A DNA stretch of 8,191 nucleotides from SVTX01 sp045658225 (GTDB lineage Bacteria; Bacillota; Clostridia; Oscillospirales; CAG-272): assembly GCA_045658225.1 (NCBI GenBank), contig JAZOUO010000033.1, forward strand, positions 1 to 8,191, read 5' to 3'. Positions 1 through 6,485 of the stretch are shown here, one piece after another. Below the pieces are notes generated by a model that saw only the letters and a list, made by a program, of their open reading frames with translations, was not told where the DNA came from and made no database searches. Position 1 is the stretch's first letter; each line of letters begins with the position of its first letter. The position numbers and the translations under genes are program-made.

Positions 1-21
1 GGGGGCTTTATGCCCCCTTTT
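1..21. terminator. Hairpin terminator at the window edge
   Basis: GGGGGC (1-6) pairs with GCCCCC (12-17) around a TTTAT loop and is followed by TTTT (18-21). This is a compact intrinsic terminator for a plus-strand transcript coming from outside the window. It could also stop minus-strand transcription if the bases before position 1 supply a T-tract, which cannot be seen. Confidence 0.65.
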
Positions 22-22
22 G

Positions 23-106
23 TGTTGGTGAGAGTGATAGGCAGCGCGGGATCTGCCACCGAGCAGTGCGAGGTGAGGGTTCTAAGTCCTGTCGCCCGCA
101 CCAACA
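23..106. other. Structured intergenic segment, possible RNA or tRNA remnant
   Basis: I do not recognise this segment as a known RNA family. Its ends are complementary: TGTTGGTG (23-30) against CACCAACA (99-106). Inside, GGCAG (40-44) can pair with CTGCC (53-57). Segment 66-101 can form a long hairpin: GTGCG/CGCAC, a bulged A71, then GGTGA (72-76) against TCGCC (92-96). That hairpin competes with the outer stem. On the plus strand, 78-103 resembles the 3' end of a tRNA (T-arm-like GGTTC, then CCCGCACCA). However, the T-loop has one extra base, the T-stem pairs poorly and no matching 5' acceptor strand exists, so it is not a functional tRNA. It lies between two terminators with no visible promoter of its own. 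Confidence 0.3.
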
Positions 107-136
107 AAAAGAGGAGCTAAAGCTCCTCTTTTTGTT
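103..136 (-). terminator. Terminator of the Cys-rich lipoprotein gene
   Basis: A 15-bp perfect stem, AACAAAAAGAGGAGC (103-117) with GCTCCTCTTTTTGTT (122-136), surrounds a TAAA loop. Reading on the minus strand, the GC core is followed by TTTTT, a classic intrinsic terminator 30 bases after the stop codon of the gene ending at 167. The symmetric A/T flanks mean it could also act on plus-strand transcripts. Confidence 0.88.
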
Positions 137-166
137 ATTTCTTTTTATAGACAAACAATCGCCGTC

Positions 167-1648
167 TTACGCAGCAGATGTCCACTCTAAGCTCAATATT
201 GTAAAGCGGTCCTTGTTGTTGGTCGAATTTGAGGGGCAGTTGTTTACTACCTCGATGGTAAAGTTGCCATTTATGGGAGCTTCAAGAACCCACTCGAATT
301 CCCAAATAATGTACTTCTCATCCCTGAGTGCGGTTTTTTCCATGACCTGTGTATAGGTCTTTCCTGTGGAAAGCTCGGTAATGATTACGCTGACAGAGAG
401 CTTCGTATCCGTAAACATCTTTGTGTAGGTGAGGTTAAGCTTGGAAATACCGCCCGTGATAGTGGATGAGGTAAGCTTTCCTGGGGCGGAGGTCTTACCG
501 TTCAGACATACTGCCTTATATGTGTTGTCGGGACCTACTACGGTGTAAGCGGGATTAATATCAGTAGCGCCACCAACCTGAATAGCTGTATTTATTGTTG
601 TCCAACCGTCAGTCGTGGTGTAGGATTTATCGTAATTTGAATATCCGCCGCTAGCTGTACCTGTGCTGATTGTGTTAAAATCAGCCTTTCCTATTGCGAG
701 GACGGGAGGAACGTAGTCTGTGTCAACCTCCCCACAGACTACGCAAACGCCCTTATCAAACATATGTCCGAGAGCAGCAACCTCATTGTTGATATAGCTG
801 TCACCGCACTCGCAGGTGTAAGTCGTGTATCCTGCTTTGATGCAGGTAGGAGCAGACACAACGGAAGAATAACTGTGAGAATGAGGAGTATCATGGTCGG
901 GATCAGCCTCGCCACAGGTCCTGCATAATCCATTTTCAAAGCCGTGACCGAGAGCAGCAACCTCGCTGTCGATGTAGCTGTCGCCGCACTCGCAGGTGTA
1001 AGTCGTGTATCCTGTTTTGATGCAGGTAGGAGCAATCACAACTGAAGTATAGCTGTGAGAGTGAGGAACATAATAGGGGTCAGTTTCACCACAAGCCTTA
1101 CAAACTCCGTTTTCATATTTATGACCTGGAGTATCGATCGTGTGATCGCTGTAGGTCACACCGCAAGCACAAGTGTGAGTTGTAAAACCTTTAGTCGTGC
1201 AGGTAGGGGTTATCACAACGGAAATATAGTTGTGAGTGTGAGCAATAAAGTCAGGGTCAGCTTCGTCACAAACTCCACAAGTTCCATTTTCAAAAGCGTG
1301 ATCAAGAGCTTCGATGGAGGTGTCAGTGTAGTTATCACCGCACTCGCAGGTGTGTGTTGTATAACCTGCCTCAGTACAGGTAGGCGCAGTCACAACATCC
1401 ACATACGAGTGTCCCTTGGGGTCGCCTTGGGTTTCGCCGCATTCACAGGTCATAGGTGTGGTACAAGTTGCTTCGCTGAATACGTGAGTATGCTCTGTAT
1501 TATTTTGCGTAGATGCTTCGGTGGGTGCTTCTGTGGGAGTGCTTGTGGTGGGTGTTTCATGGTTGTTTTGCGAGTCATCGCACGCTGCAAAGATGAGAGA
1601 TATTGAGATAACAAGCACAAGCGGGGTAAGAATACGAAGATGTCTCAT
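167..1648 (-). CDS. Surface lipoprotein with four Cys/His-rich repeats
   Basis: The predicted product is a 493-residue cell-surface lipoprotein of unknown function. Residues 1-22 form a signal peptide ending in FAAC, so Cys23 is the likely lipidated residue; Phe at -3 is slightly unusual. A Thr/Pro/Glu linker (about 31-50) leads to a half repeat (51-79) and four 59-60-residue repeats (80-138, 139-197, 198-257, 258-316). Each repeat carries APTC or TPTC, GYTT-x-TC-x-CG and H-x-F/Y-x2-G-x-C-x2-C. Residues 317-493 look like a beta-rich domain found at the ends of secreted Clostridial proteins (GWTTINTAIQVGG, LNGKTSAPG, NNKDRF); this is recognised from memory, not searched. The start at 1648 is preferred because AAGGAAG sits 7 bases upstream. 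The upstream in-frame ATG at 1678 has no ribosome binding site and lies at the predicted transcript start. Metal binding is possible but unproven. Confidence 0.88.
   Translation of the reverse strand: MRHLRILTPLVLVISISLIFAACDDSQNNHETPTTSTPTEAPTEASTQNNTEHTHVFSEATCTTPMTCECGETQGDPKGHSYVDVVTAPTCTEAGYTTHTCECGDNYTDTSIEALDHAFENGTCGVCDEADPDFIAHTHNYISVVITPTCTTKGFTTHTCACGVTYSDHTIDTPGHKYENGVCKACGETDPYYVPHSHSYTSVVIAPTCIKTGYTTYTCECGDSYIDSEVAALGHGFENGLCRTCGEADPDHDTPHSHSYSSVVSAPTCIKAGYTTYTCECGDSYINNEVAALGHMFDKGVCVVCGEVDTDYVPPVLAIGKADFNTISTGTASGGYSNYDKSYTTTDGWTTINTAIQVGGATDINPAYTVVGPDNTYKAVCLNGKTSAPGKLTSSTITGGISKLNLTYTKMFTDTKLSVSVIITELSTGKTYTQVMEKTALRDEKYIIWEFEWVLEAPINGNFTIEVVNNCPSNSTNNKDRFTILSLEWTSAA
701..1411 (-). 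repeat. Four tandem 177-180-bp coding repeats
   Basis: The four Cys/His-rich repeats of the lipoprotein are tandem at the DNA level: 1411-1235, 1234-1058, 1057-878 and 877-701. The last two are nearly identical by eye over long runs. For example, the stretches around 775-845 and 955-1025 differ at only a few bases at a 180-base offset. The first two are clearly more diverged. This order suggests that the third or fourth copy arose from a recent duplication. Confidence 0.85.
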
Positions 1649-1655
1649 ACTTACT

Positions 1656-1662
1656 CTTCCTT
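1656..1662 (-). promoter_or_regulatory. Ribosome binding site fixing the lipoprotein start
   Basis: On the minus strand AAGGAAG lies 7 bases before the ATG at 1648, while nothing similar precedes the ATG at 1678. This selects the shorter product. Confidence 0.7.
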
Positions 1663-1683
1663 TCTTTTTGTGTTCCATTACAT

Positions 1684-1712
1684 ATTATAACATATATCGA
1701 CAATAAAACCAA
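1684..1712 (-). promoter_or_regulatory. Extended -10 promoter of the lipoprotein gene
   Basis: On the minus strand TATAAT (1689-1684) is preceded by TGT, giving an extended -10 (TGnTATAAT). A weak -35, TTGGTT (1712-1707), sits exactly 17 bases upstream. The start of transcription would fall near 1677, about 30 bases before the chosen ATG. This places the Cys-rich lipoprotein in its own transcription unit. It looks like a housekeeping (sigma-A type) promoter. Confidence 0.7.
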
Positions 1713-1770
1713 TTAGCTAAATAGACAAAACATGGAAACTTTTTTGTTGAATATAGCTTGTGGTATTTTG

Positions 1771-1790
1771 TGGAGTGTATTGGAGTGTTG
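1771..1790. repeat. Short direct repeat upstream of the promoter
   Basis: TGGAGTGT occurs twice with a 10-base period (1771-1778 and 1781-1788). One helical turn between copies is the spacing expected of a tandem protein-binding site. The repeat lies about 60 bases upstream of the -35 of the lipoprotein promoter. It may be chance; no known operator is recognised. Confidence 0.25.
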
Positions 1791-1813
1791 AGAATATAGA
1801 GCGTGAGATTATA

Positions 1814-1842
1814 TAAAAAAAGAGGAGCATTCGCTCCTCTTT
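1814..1842 (-). terminator. Terminator of the four-gene unit
   Basis: AAAGAGGAGC (1819-1828) and GCTCCTCTTT (1833-1842) form a 10-bp stem with an ATTC loop. On the minus strand it is followed by a run of Ts (1820-1814), and it begins 10 bases after the stop codon of the aldo/keto reductase. It is a strong intrinsic terminator that ends the unit running from the window edge. Confidence 0.92.
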
Positions 1843-1852
1843 CTTACGATTC

Positions 1853-2977
1853 TTATTTCATTTTACATGAAAAATCCGACATCATTTCGCTTATTCTGAT
1901 GTTCTGCGGGCAAACAGCCTCACAAGCCTTGCATCCAATGCACGCACAGGGCTTTTTTTCGTCTTCAAACGAGTTTATCTCCTCAGGCACAACAAAGCCA
2001 CCGTCGTCACTTATACCCTCGTTATAGAGCTTTATAATGGCGGGTATGTTGAGCTTCTTGGGACAATATGTAGTGCAGTAAGCACACGCCGTGCAGGGAA
2101 GGGTCTTCTTGGCTGTCATTTCCTTTGCAATATTCAAAAGAACTGCCATTTCCTCATCATTCAGCGGCTTTGACGTCTCATACGTCGCGATGTTGTCTAT
2201 AATCTGCTGCTGATTTGACATTCCCGAAAGTGTCATAGTCACGCTCGGGATGCTCTGCACAAAGCGGAACGCCCACTCGACTACGCTTGCGTCGGGGCGC
2301 AGAGCTTTGAGCTGTTGCTCGTGCTTGTCTTCAACCGTGACAAGTCCGCCGCCTCGTACGGGCTCCATTACCCAAACGGGAAGGTTATATTTTTTCATCA
2401 TATCGACCTTTGCTTTTGCGTTTTGGAAAGTCCAGTCAAACCAGTTTATCTGAAGCTGGCAAAATTCTATATGCTCGCCGTATGCTTCCATAAAACGCTT
2501 CATTGTGGAAAGGCTGGAATGAGCCGAGAAGCCAAGGTGACGTATGCGGCCTTTTTTCTTTTGTTCTACAAGATATTCGCAAATGCCGTAGCTCTTGTCA
2601 AGATAGGCGTCTATGTTGGAGTCGGTCACACAGTGGAAAAGGTAAAAATCAAAATACTCGACCTGACATTTTTTAAGCTGTGTTTCAAATATTTCCTCTA
2701 CCTTATCCATATTGCCGAGGTCGTAGCCTGGAAATTTGCTTGCAAGGTAAAAGCTTTCGCGGGGATAGTCCTTGAGGATCTCTCCCATTACAGTTTCGGA
2801 CTCGCCGCCGTGGTATCCCCATGCGGTGTCAAAATAGTTTATGCCCTTTTCAAATGCATAAGCGACCATTTTGTGAGTTGCGTCCACGTCTATGCTTTTG
2901 TCCTCGCGCATAGGGAGACGCATACATCCCATACCCAGCGCAGAAAGGCTTAAATCCTGAAATTGCTTGTAGATCAT
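1853..2977 (-). CDS. Aldo/keto reductase with two [4Fe-4S] motifs
   Basis: This 374-residue predicted cytoplasmic oxidoreductase matches the aldo/keto reductase group that carries a C-terminal ferredoxin-like region (COG1453-like). Residues 1 to about 285 form the barrel. The expected catalytic residues are visible: Asp50 (FDTA), Tyr55 (GYHGGES), Lys81 (ASKF) and His115 (YLFHC). The tail holds two C-x2-C-x2-C-x3-CP motifs, Cys295/298/301/305 and Cys346/349/352/356, enough for two [4Fe-4S] clusters. The family is expected to reduce carbonyls with NAD(P)H or to pass electrons through the clusters; the real substrate is unknown. The start at 2977 is chosen because AAAGGAG lies 6 bases upstream. 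An ATG eight codons earlier would place that site inside the gene. It is the last gene of the unit, 27 bases after the nucleotidase gene. No signal peptide is present. Confidence 0.93.
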   Translation of the reverse strand: MIYKQFQDLSLSALGMGCMRLPMREDKSIDVDATHKMVAYAFEKGINYFDTAWGYHGGESETVMGEILKDYPRESFYLASKFPGYDLGNMDKVEEIFETQLKKCQVEYFDFYLFHCVTDSNIDAYLDKSYGICEYLVEQKKKGRIRHLGFSAHSSLSTMKRFMEAYGEHIEFCQLQINWFDWTFQNAKAKVDMMKKYNLPVWVMEPVRGGGLVTVEDKHEQQLKALRPDASVVEWAFRFVQSIPSVTMTLSGMSNQQQIIDNIATYETSKPLNDEEMAVLLNIAKEMTAKKTLPCTACAYCTTYCPKKLNIPAIIKLYNEGISDDGGFVVPEEINSFEDEKKPCACIGCKACEAVCPQNIRISEMMSDFSCKMK

Positions 2978-2983
2978 ATTTTT

Positions 2984-2990
2984 CTCCTTT
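2984..2990 (-). promoter_or_regulatory. Ribosome binding site fixing the reductase start
   Basis: AAAGGAG on the minus strand lies 6 bases before the ATG at 2977. It is inside the extra N-terminal codons of the longer reading, so the shorter product is the likely one. Confidence 0.85.
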
Positions 2991-3004
2991 ATTATAATCA
3001 AATC

Positions 3005-4864
3005 TTACGAAAATTTGCCGTCTGCTATATAATCAGCAAGAAGGTCTCTTGCAAACACATCAGCATCCCAACGCATAATTTCGGTCAGCCTGTTGGGAGC
3101 GTATGTGGATGTGTAGCTATCGACCACTATGTAATAAGTTTTGCTTGCGACTATTTTGCTTGCGAGACCGCTTTCATAAGCAACGTAATAATTACTGTTC
3201 GATGTGTTTATAAATTTGCTGAGCAGGTCTGAACCCTTGATAGAGCAGAGAACAAGGTGGTTGTCAAATGGGAATATTGATTGTAGGTCAGAATATTTCA
3301 CGTTGCCTGCATACAGATTGTAGGGGCTACGAGCCTGGAAAAATCCACCGCCGAGGACTATGTCGTATTCATCGCCCCAGAGCTCAAGTCCCTTCTGGAA
3401 ATAGAGATTTGCGGCTGTCTGGCACAGATAGGAGCTGTTTTTATAGGAGCTGTTGTATCCTATTACCGCATCGCCAACCGCTATCTGGTCGGCGTATTTA
3501 TCGCGAAGAACTTCCACTATGCTATCATCGGCAAGACTTGCATATACAGAACTTTCAACGAATCTTGCGGTGTTGACTGATGAGGATGAATTTGCTATAT
3601 TTATATTTATCTCAACGTGAGATATTCCTCTGTTGTCGCCGCCATTCTGTAGATGATATACTCCGTATGTATCGCGGAGGACGTAGTTTTTGTGCGTGTG
3701 GCCCTCAAAGACGAGATCAACATATCCGCCCTCGGACAGCTCTATGTCGTAATAGGACGAAATCTGGCTTGCGGAGACGCTTGTAGTACCGCTTACGTTC
3801 TGCTCGTATCCGTCGTGTATGGAATAAACGATATAGTCAACGCCCTGTGCACGAAGTCTGTTGGATTCTGCCTTAACAAGCTCGGTAAGCTGGTCACCGA
3901 CCTTGAAATATATGCCGCCCGAATGGTCGGGAGCGATGGAGGAGTAGCAGTCGCCTACAGCACCGATAATTCCTATCTGAACGCCCCCGCGCTCAACTAC
4001 TACAGACGGGGCGCAGTAATCCGATAGAGAGTTTGTATCGCGATCGTAAATATTTATTGCAAGGAAGGGGAATTCTGCGATAGCTAGATTATTGGCAATG
4101 AATTCTTCGCCCCAGTCAAACTCATGGTTTCCAAGCGTCATTGAAACGGCGTCAATATAATTGAGCCATTCGGTTATTATAAGACCCTTTGTGAGATTGG
4201 ATTCCGAGCCGCCCTGCCACATATCGCCCGACGAGAGAGTTATTGAATGGTCGTCCGTTTGGTAGGAGTTTTTAAGAAAAGTCGTAAGTTCATCCACGCC
4301 GATGTTGGATGCCGTGTTTCCGAACTTACCGTGCAGGTCGTTTATAGCGTAGAAATCAATCGTGACTATAACTGAAATTTCGCAAATGTCACATAATCCG
4401 TTGTTGTCGAAATCTGAGTGAGCGCAGCTATCATTGTAATCGGGGAGCGTGGGAGCATCGGTAGGCTTTTCCGTAGGCTTTTCCGTAGGCTTGTTTGTTG
4501 GATTTTCTGTGGGAGCGCTGGTAGATGAGTCGTTAGTCGGTTCTTCTGTGGGGGAGCTTGTAGGCGACTCATCAGTAGGCTTTTCCGTGGGAGCACCCGT
4601 AGATGAGTTGTTGTTGGGATTTTCTGTGGGAGCGCTCGTGGATGACTCGTTGGTTGGACTTTGTGTAGGAGCTTCTTCAGTTGGATTTTCCGCAGGCTTC
4701 TCTGTGGGAGACTGCTCAGTAGGTGTTTCATTTGTAGGATTTTCGGTCGGAATCTGAGTGGGAGATTCGGTCGTGGGGTCGGTAATGTTCGGTGTGATTT
4801 GTGTATCACAACCTGATAAAACAATTATAAGCGAGAGCAGTAATGCCAGTATAATCTTTTTCAT
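3005..4864 (-). CDS. Surface lipoprotein 5'-nucleotidase / metallophosphatase
   Basis: This 619-residue predicted lipoprotein probably removes phosphate from nucleotides, or cleaves cyclic or dinucleotides, at the cell surface. Its signal peptide ends in LSGC, with Cys19 as the lipid anchor. Residues 22-140 are a Thr/Pro/Glu/Asn stalk. Residues 147-161 hold a small module with Cys147, His149, Cys158 and Cys161. The catalytic metallophosphatase domain (about 167-420) shows NDLHG (Asp176, His178), SGDMWQGG (Asp214), GNHEFDWG (Asn246, His247), SIHDG (His350) and EGHTH (His389, His391), the dinuclear metal set of the family. A 5'-nucleotidase C-terminal domain follows (about 455-600), with GGFFQAR and a PFDNHL substrate-site segment. 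AAAGGTG lies 4 bases before the ATG. It follows the cardiolipin synthase gene by 21 bases, which supports co-transcription. Domains are complete; exact substrate is not decidable from sequence. Confidence 0.93.
   Translation of the reverse strand: MKKIILALLLSLIIVLSGCDTQITPNITDPTTESPTQIPTENPTNETPTEQSPTEKPAENPTEEAPTQSPTNESSTSAPTENPNNNSSTGAPTEKPTDESPTSSPTEEPTNDSSTSAPTENPTNKPTEKPTEKPTDAPTLPDYNDSCAHSDFDNNGLCDICEISVIVTIDFYAINDLHGKFGNTASNIGVDELTTFLKNSYQTDDHSITLSSGDMWQGGSESNLTKGLIITEWLNYIDAVSMTLGNHEFDWGEEFIANNLAIAEFPFLAINIYDRDTNSLSDYCAPSVVVERGGVQIGIIGAVGDCYSSIAPDHSGGIYFKVGDQLTELVKAESNRLRAQGVDYIVYSIHDGYEQNVSGTTSVSASQISSYYDIELSEGGYVDLVFEGHTHKNYVLRDTYGVYHLQNGGDNRGISHVEININIANSSSSVNTARFVESSVYASLADDSIVEVLRDKYADQIAVGDAVIGYNSSYKNSSYLCQTAANLYFQKGLELWGDEYDIVLGGGFFQARSPYNLYAGNVKYSDLQSIFPFDNHLVLCSIKGSDLLSKFINTSNSNYYVAYESGLASKIVASKTYYIVVDSYTSTYAPNRLTEIMRWDADVFARDLLADYIADGKFS
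4490..4723 (-). repeat. 39-bp tandem repeat encoding the stalk
   Basis: Residues 48-125 of the nucleotidase divide into six consecutive 13-residue units (48-60, 61-73, 74-86, 87-99, 100-112, 113-125) resembling SSTSAPTENPTNE. Residues 35-47 may be a seventh, degenerate unit. The same ten residues, SSTSAPTENP, recur at 74-83 and 113-122, three units apart. The region then changes to shorter PTEKPTEKP repeats (126-140). The phase is constant and in frame, so copy-number change would only lengthen or shorten the surface stalk. Confidence 0.8.
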
Positions 4865-4885
4865 AATTCACCTTTAATTTTCAAA

Positions 4886-6451
4886 TTACATAAGTGGAGC
4901 GAAAATGCGAAGTACGTCCTGAATGATTCTAACGGGGAGCTTTGTCTTGCAATCGTCGGGAGTTATGCGCTTGCATTTTTCAAGTGTTTCAAGAAAGTCA
5001 TTTTTGATATTTTGAATAGATGAGGTGTTTGTCAGGCGAACGCCGCACTCAAAGTGCAAGTAAAGACTTCTGTAATCCAGATTGGTCGTTCCGACGGTTG
5101 CTACCAAGTCGTCTGACAAAAATGTTTTTGAGTGGTTAAAGCCGCCTGAGTATTCATATATTTCGACTCCTGCCGCTATAAGCTCGCGATAATACGAGCG
5201 TGTGGTGAGATGAACAAAGCGCTTGTCCCACACCTCAGGGGTTATTATTTTGACGTCTACTCCGCTTTTAGCACAGAGCACAAGGGCAGACAGAATATTT
5301 TCGTCGGGAATAAGATAGGGGGTATTTATATAAAGGTAATTTTTTGCATTCTGCATTATTCCGAGATAAACGTTTTCTCCGATATTTGCCTTATCAAGCG
5401 GAGAATCGGCGTAGGGCTGAATAAAACCGTCGCTTTCTATCTCGCATTTATGTTCCGTATAAGGATAGAACTTTGAGTAATCCTCTTGGGTGTTTGTGCA
5501 AGCGCACCACATCTGCAAAAATATCAGGGTCAGGCTCCACGACGCCTCCCCCTCAAGCTTTATGGAGCAGTCTTTCCAATGGCCGTGCTTTTGCTTTTGA
5601 TTGATGTACTCGTCGGCAATATTACAGCCGCCCGTATAGGCAACTTTGCCGTCAATAGAGGTTATTTTTCTGTGGTCGCGGTTATTTTGCAGACCTGAAA
5701 CGATAGGCTTGAACTTGCTGAAAACGTGGCATTTTATACCCGCCGCCTCAAGCTGCCTGTTATACTTTTTGGGAAGGGTGAGGAAGCACCCGATGTCGTC
5801 GTAGATTATTCTTACGTCAACTCCCTGTGCTGCTTTTTTTGTGAGAATGTCAAGAACGGAATCCCAGAAGACGCCTTCCTCGATAATAAAATATTCAAGA
5901 AAGATGTATTTTTCAGCTTTTTCAAGCTCAGCTATCATATCCTTGTACCAAAACTCTCCAAGTGAGAAATACGTGGTCTTGGTGTTTGTGTAGATAGGGA
6001 AGCCCTCTGTGTTCTGGAGATAGTTGGCAGCGGGGAGTTGTGACGGAGACTCCTTTGCCAATAGGGAAAGCCTGTCCTCTCCCATTTTGAAAAGTGGCTT
6101 TGCCGAGCCTCTGAATTTTTCGAAATGCTTTGATACACGACGCTCGGATGTCTGCCACTTAAATAACACATAAAACAGTCCGCCAAAGACGGGGAAGATG
6201 AGTATGGTGAATACCCATACCATCTTGTACGCGGTTTTAGTCTCGCTTGTAATTATCACAATGGATACTATAATGCTTATCGCCTGCAAAGCGTAGCTGA
6301 CGTAATCGGAGGCAAGGCTTGAGCTGAACAAAAGAGCACCAAACAACGCAAACTGCAAAAGCAGCATAACTATAATTGAAATTCTTTGTCTTCGCAAAGC
6401 GTAATACCATTTTTTGCGGTGCTTTGGCTTTTTTACTTCATTGTTTGCCAT
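4886..6451 (-). CDS. cls: Cardiolipin synthase, PLD superfamily
   Basis: This 521-residue membrane enzyme probably joins two phosphatidylglycerol molecules into cardiolipin plus glycerol. The N-terminus is basic (KKPKHRKK) and is followed by hydrophobic segments at about 24-45, 53-69 and 76-98. Two phospholipase-D catalytic motifs are complete: His260-x-Lys262-x4-Asp267 (in NNRDHRKITSID, followed by GGCNIADEY) and His440-x-Lys442-x4-Asp447 (in FNHSKTFLSDD, followed by GTTNLDYRS). The length and two-motif layout fit bacterial Cls proteins. A perfect AAAGGAGG (6466-6459) lies 7 bases before the ATG, so translation should be efficient. The gene starts 34 bases after the calcium ATPase stop and ends 21 bases before the nucleotidase start. 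The gene symbol is assigned by family; the bacterium may carry paralogues. Confidence 0.95.
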   Translation of the reverse strand: MANNEVKKPKHRKKWYYALRRQRISIIVMLLLQFALFGALLFSSSLASDYVSYALQAISIIVSIVIITSETKTAYKMVWVFTILIFPVFGGLFYVLFKWQTSERRVSKHFEKFRGSAKPLFKMGEDRLSLLAKESPSQLPAANYLQNTEGFPIYTNTKTTYFSLGEFWYKDMIAELEKAEKYIFLEYFIIEEGVFWDSVLDILTKKAAQGVDVRIIYDDIGCFLTLPKKYNRQLEAAGIKCHVFSKFKPIVSGLQNNRDHRKITSIDGKVAYTGGCNIADEYINQKQKHGHWKDCSIKLEGEASWSLTLIFLQMWCACTNTQEDYSKFYPYTEHKCEIESDGFIQPYADSPLDKANIGENVYLGIMQNAKNYLYINTPYLIPDENILSALVLCAKSGVDVKIITPEVWDKRFVHLTTRSYYRELIAAGVEIYEYSGGFNHSKTFLSDDLVATVGTTNLDYRSLYLHFECGVRLTNTSSIQNIKNDFLETLEKCKRITPDDCKTKLPVRIIQDVLRIFAPLM

Positions 6452-6458
6452 AGCCGTG

Positions 6459-6466
6459 CCTCCTTT
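6459..6466 (-). promoter_or_regulatory. cls: Strong ribosome binding site of cls
   Basis: AAAGGAGG lies 7 bases before the cls ATG. It is the best Shine-Dalgarno match in the window. Confidence 0.85.
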
Positions 6467-6485
6467 CCGAGAATTTAAGTGGATG

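Noticed and set aside
23..103. A functional tRNA gene ending in CCA
   Set aside because: The T-stem has mismatches, the T-loop has an extra base and no 5' strand matches the CGCCCGC acceptor, so a cloverleaf cannot be drawn.
701..1411. CRISPR-like array
   Set aside because: The regularly spaced similarity is a coding tandem repeat of about 180 bases with no short repeat plus unique spacer pattern.
1055..1606. Plus-strand 183-codon open frame opposite the Cys-rich repeats
   Set aside because: Its composition follows from the repeats on the other strand. It has no start signal, and the minus-strand gene has promoter, ribosome binding site, signal peptide and terminator.
1649..1678. N-terminal extension MEHKKKGRVS of the Cys-rich lipoprotein
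   Set aside because: The ATG at 1678 has no ribosome binding site and coincides with the predicted transcript start.
2991..2996. TATAAT on the minus strand just before the aldo/keto reductase
   Set aside because: No acceptable -35 lies 16-18 bases upstream. Transcription would start within the ribosome binding site, so an independent promoter is unlikely.
4449..4757. Plus-strand open frame with regular GFSVG-type repeats
   Set aside because: It is the antisense reading of the 39-bp tandem repeat encoding the Thr/Pro stalk, so its regularity is a by-product of that repeat.
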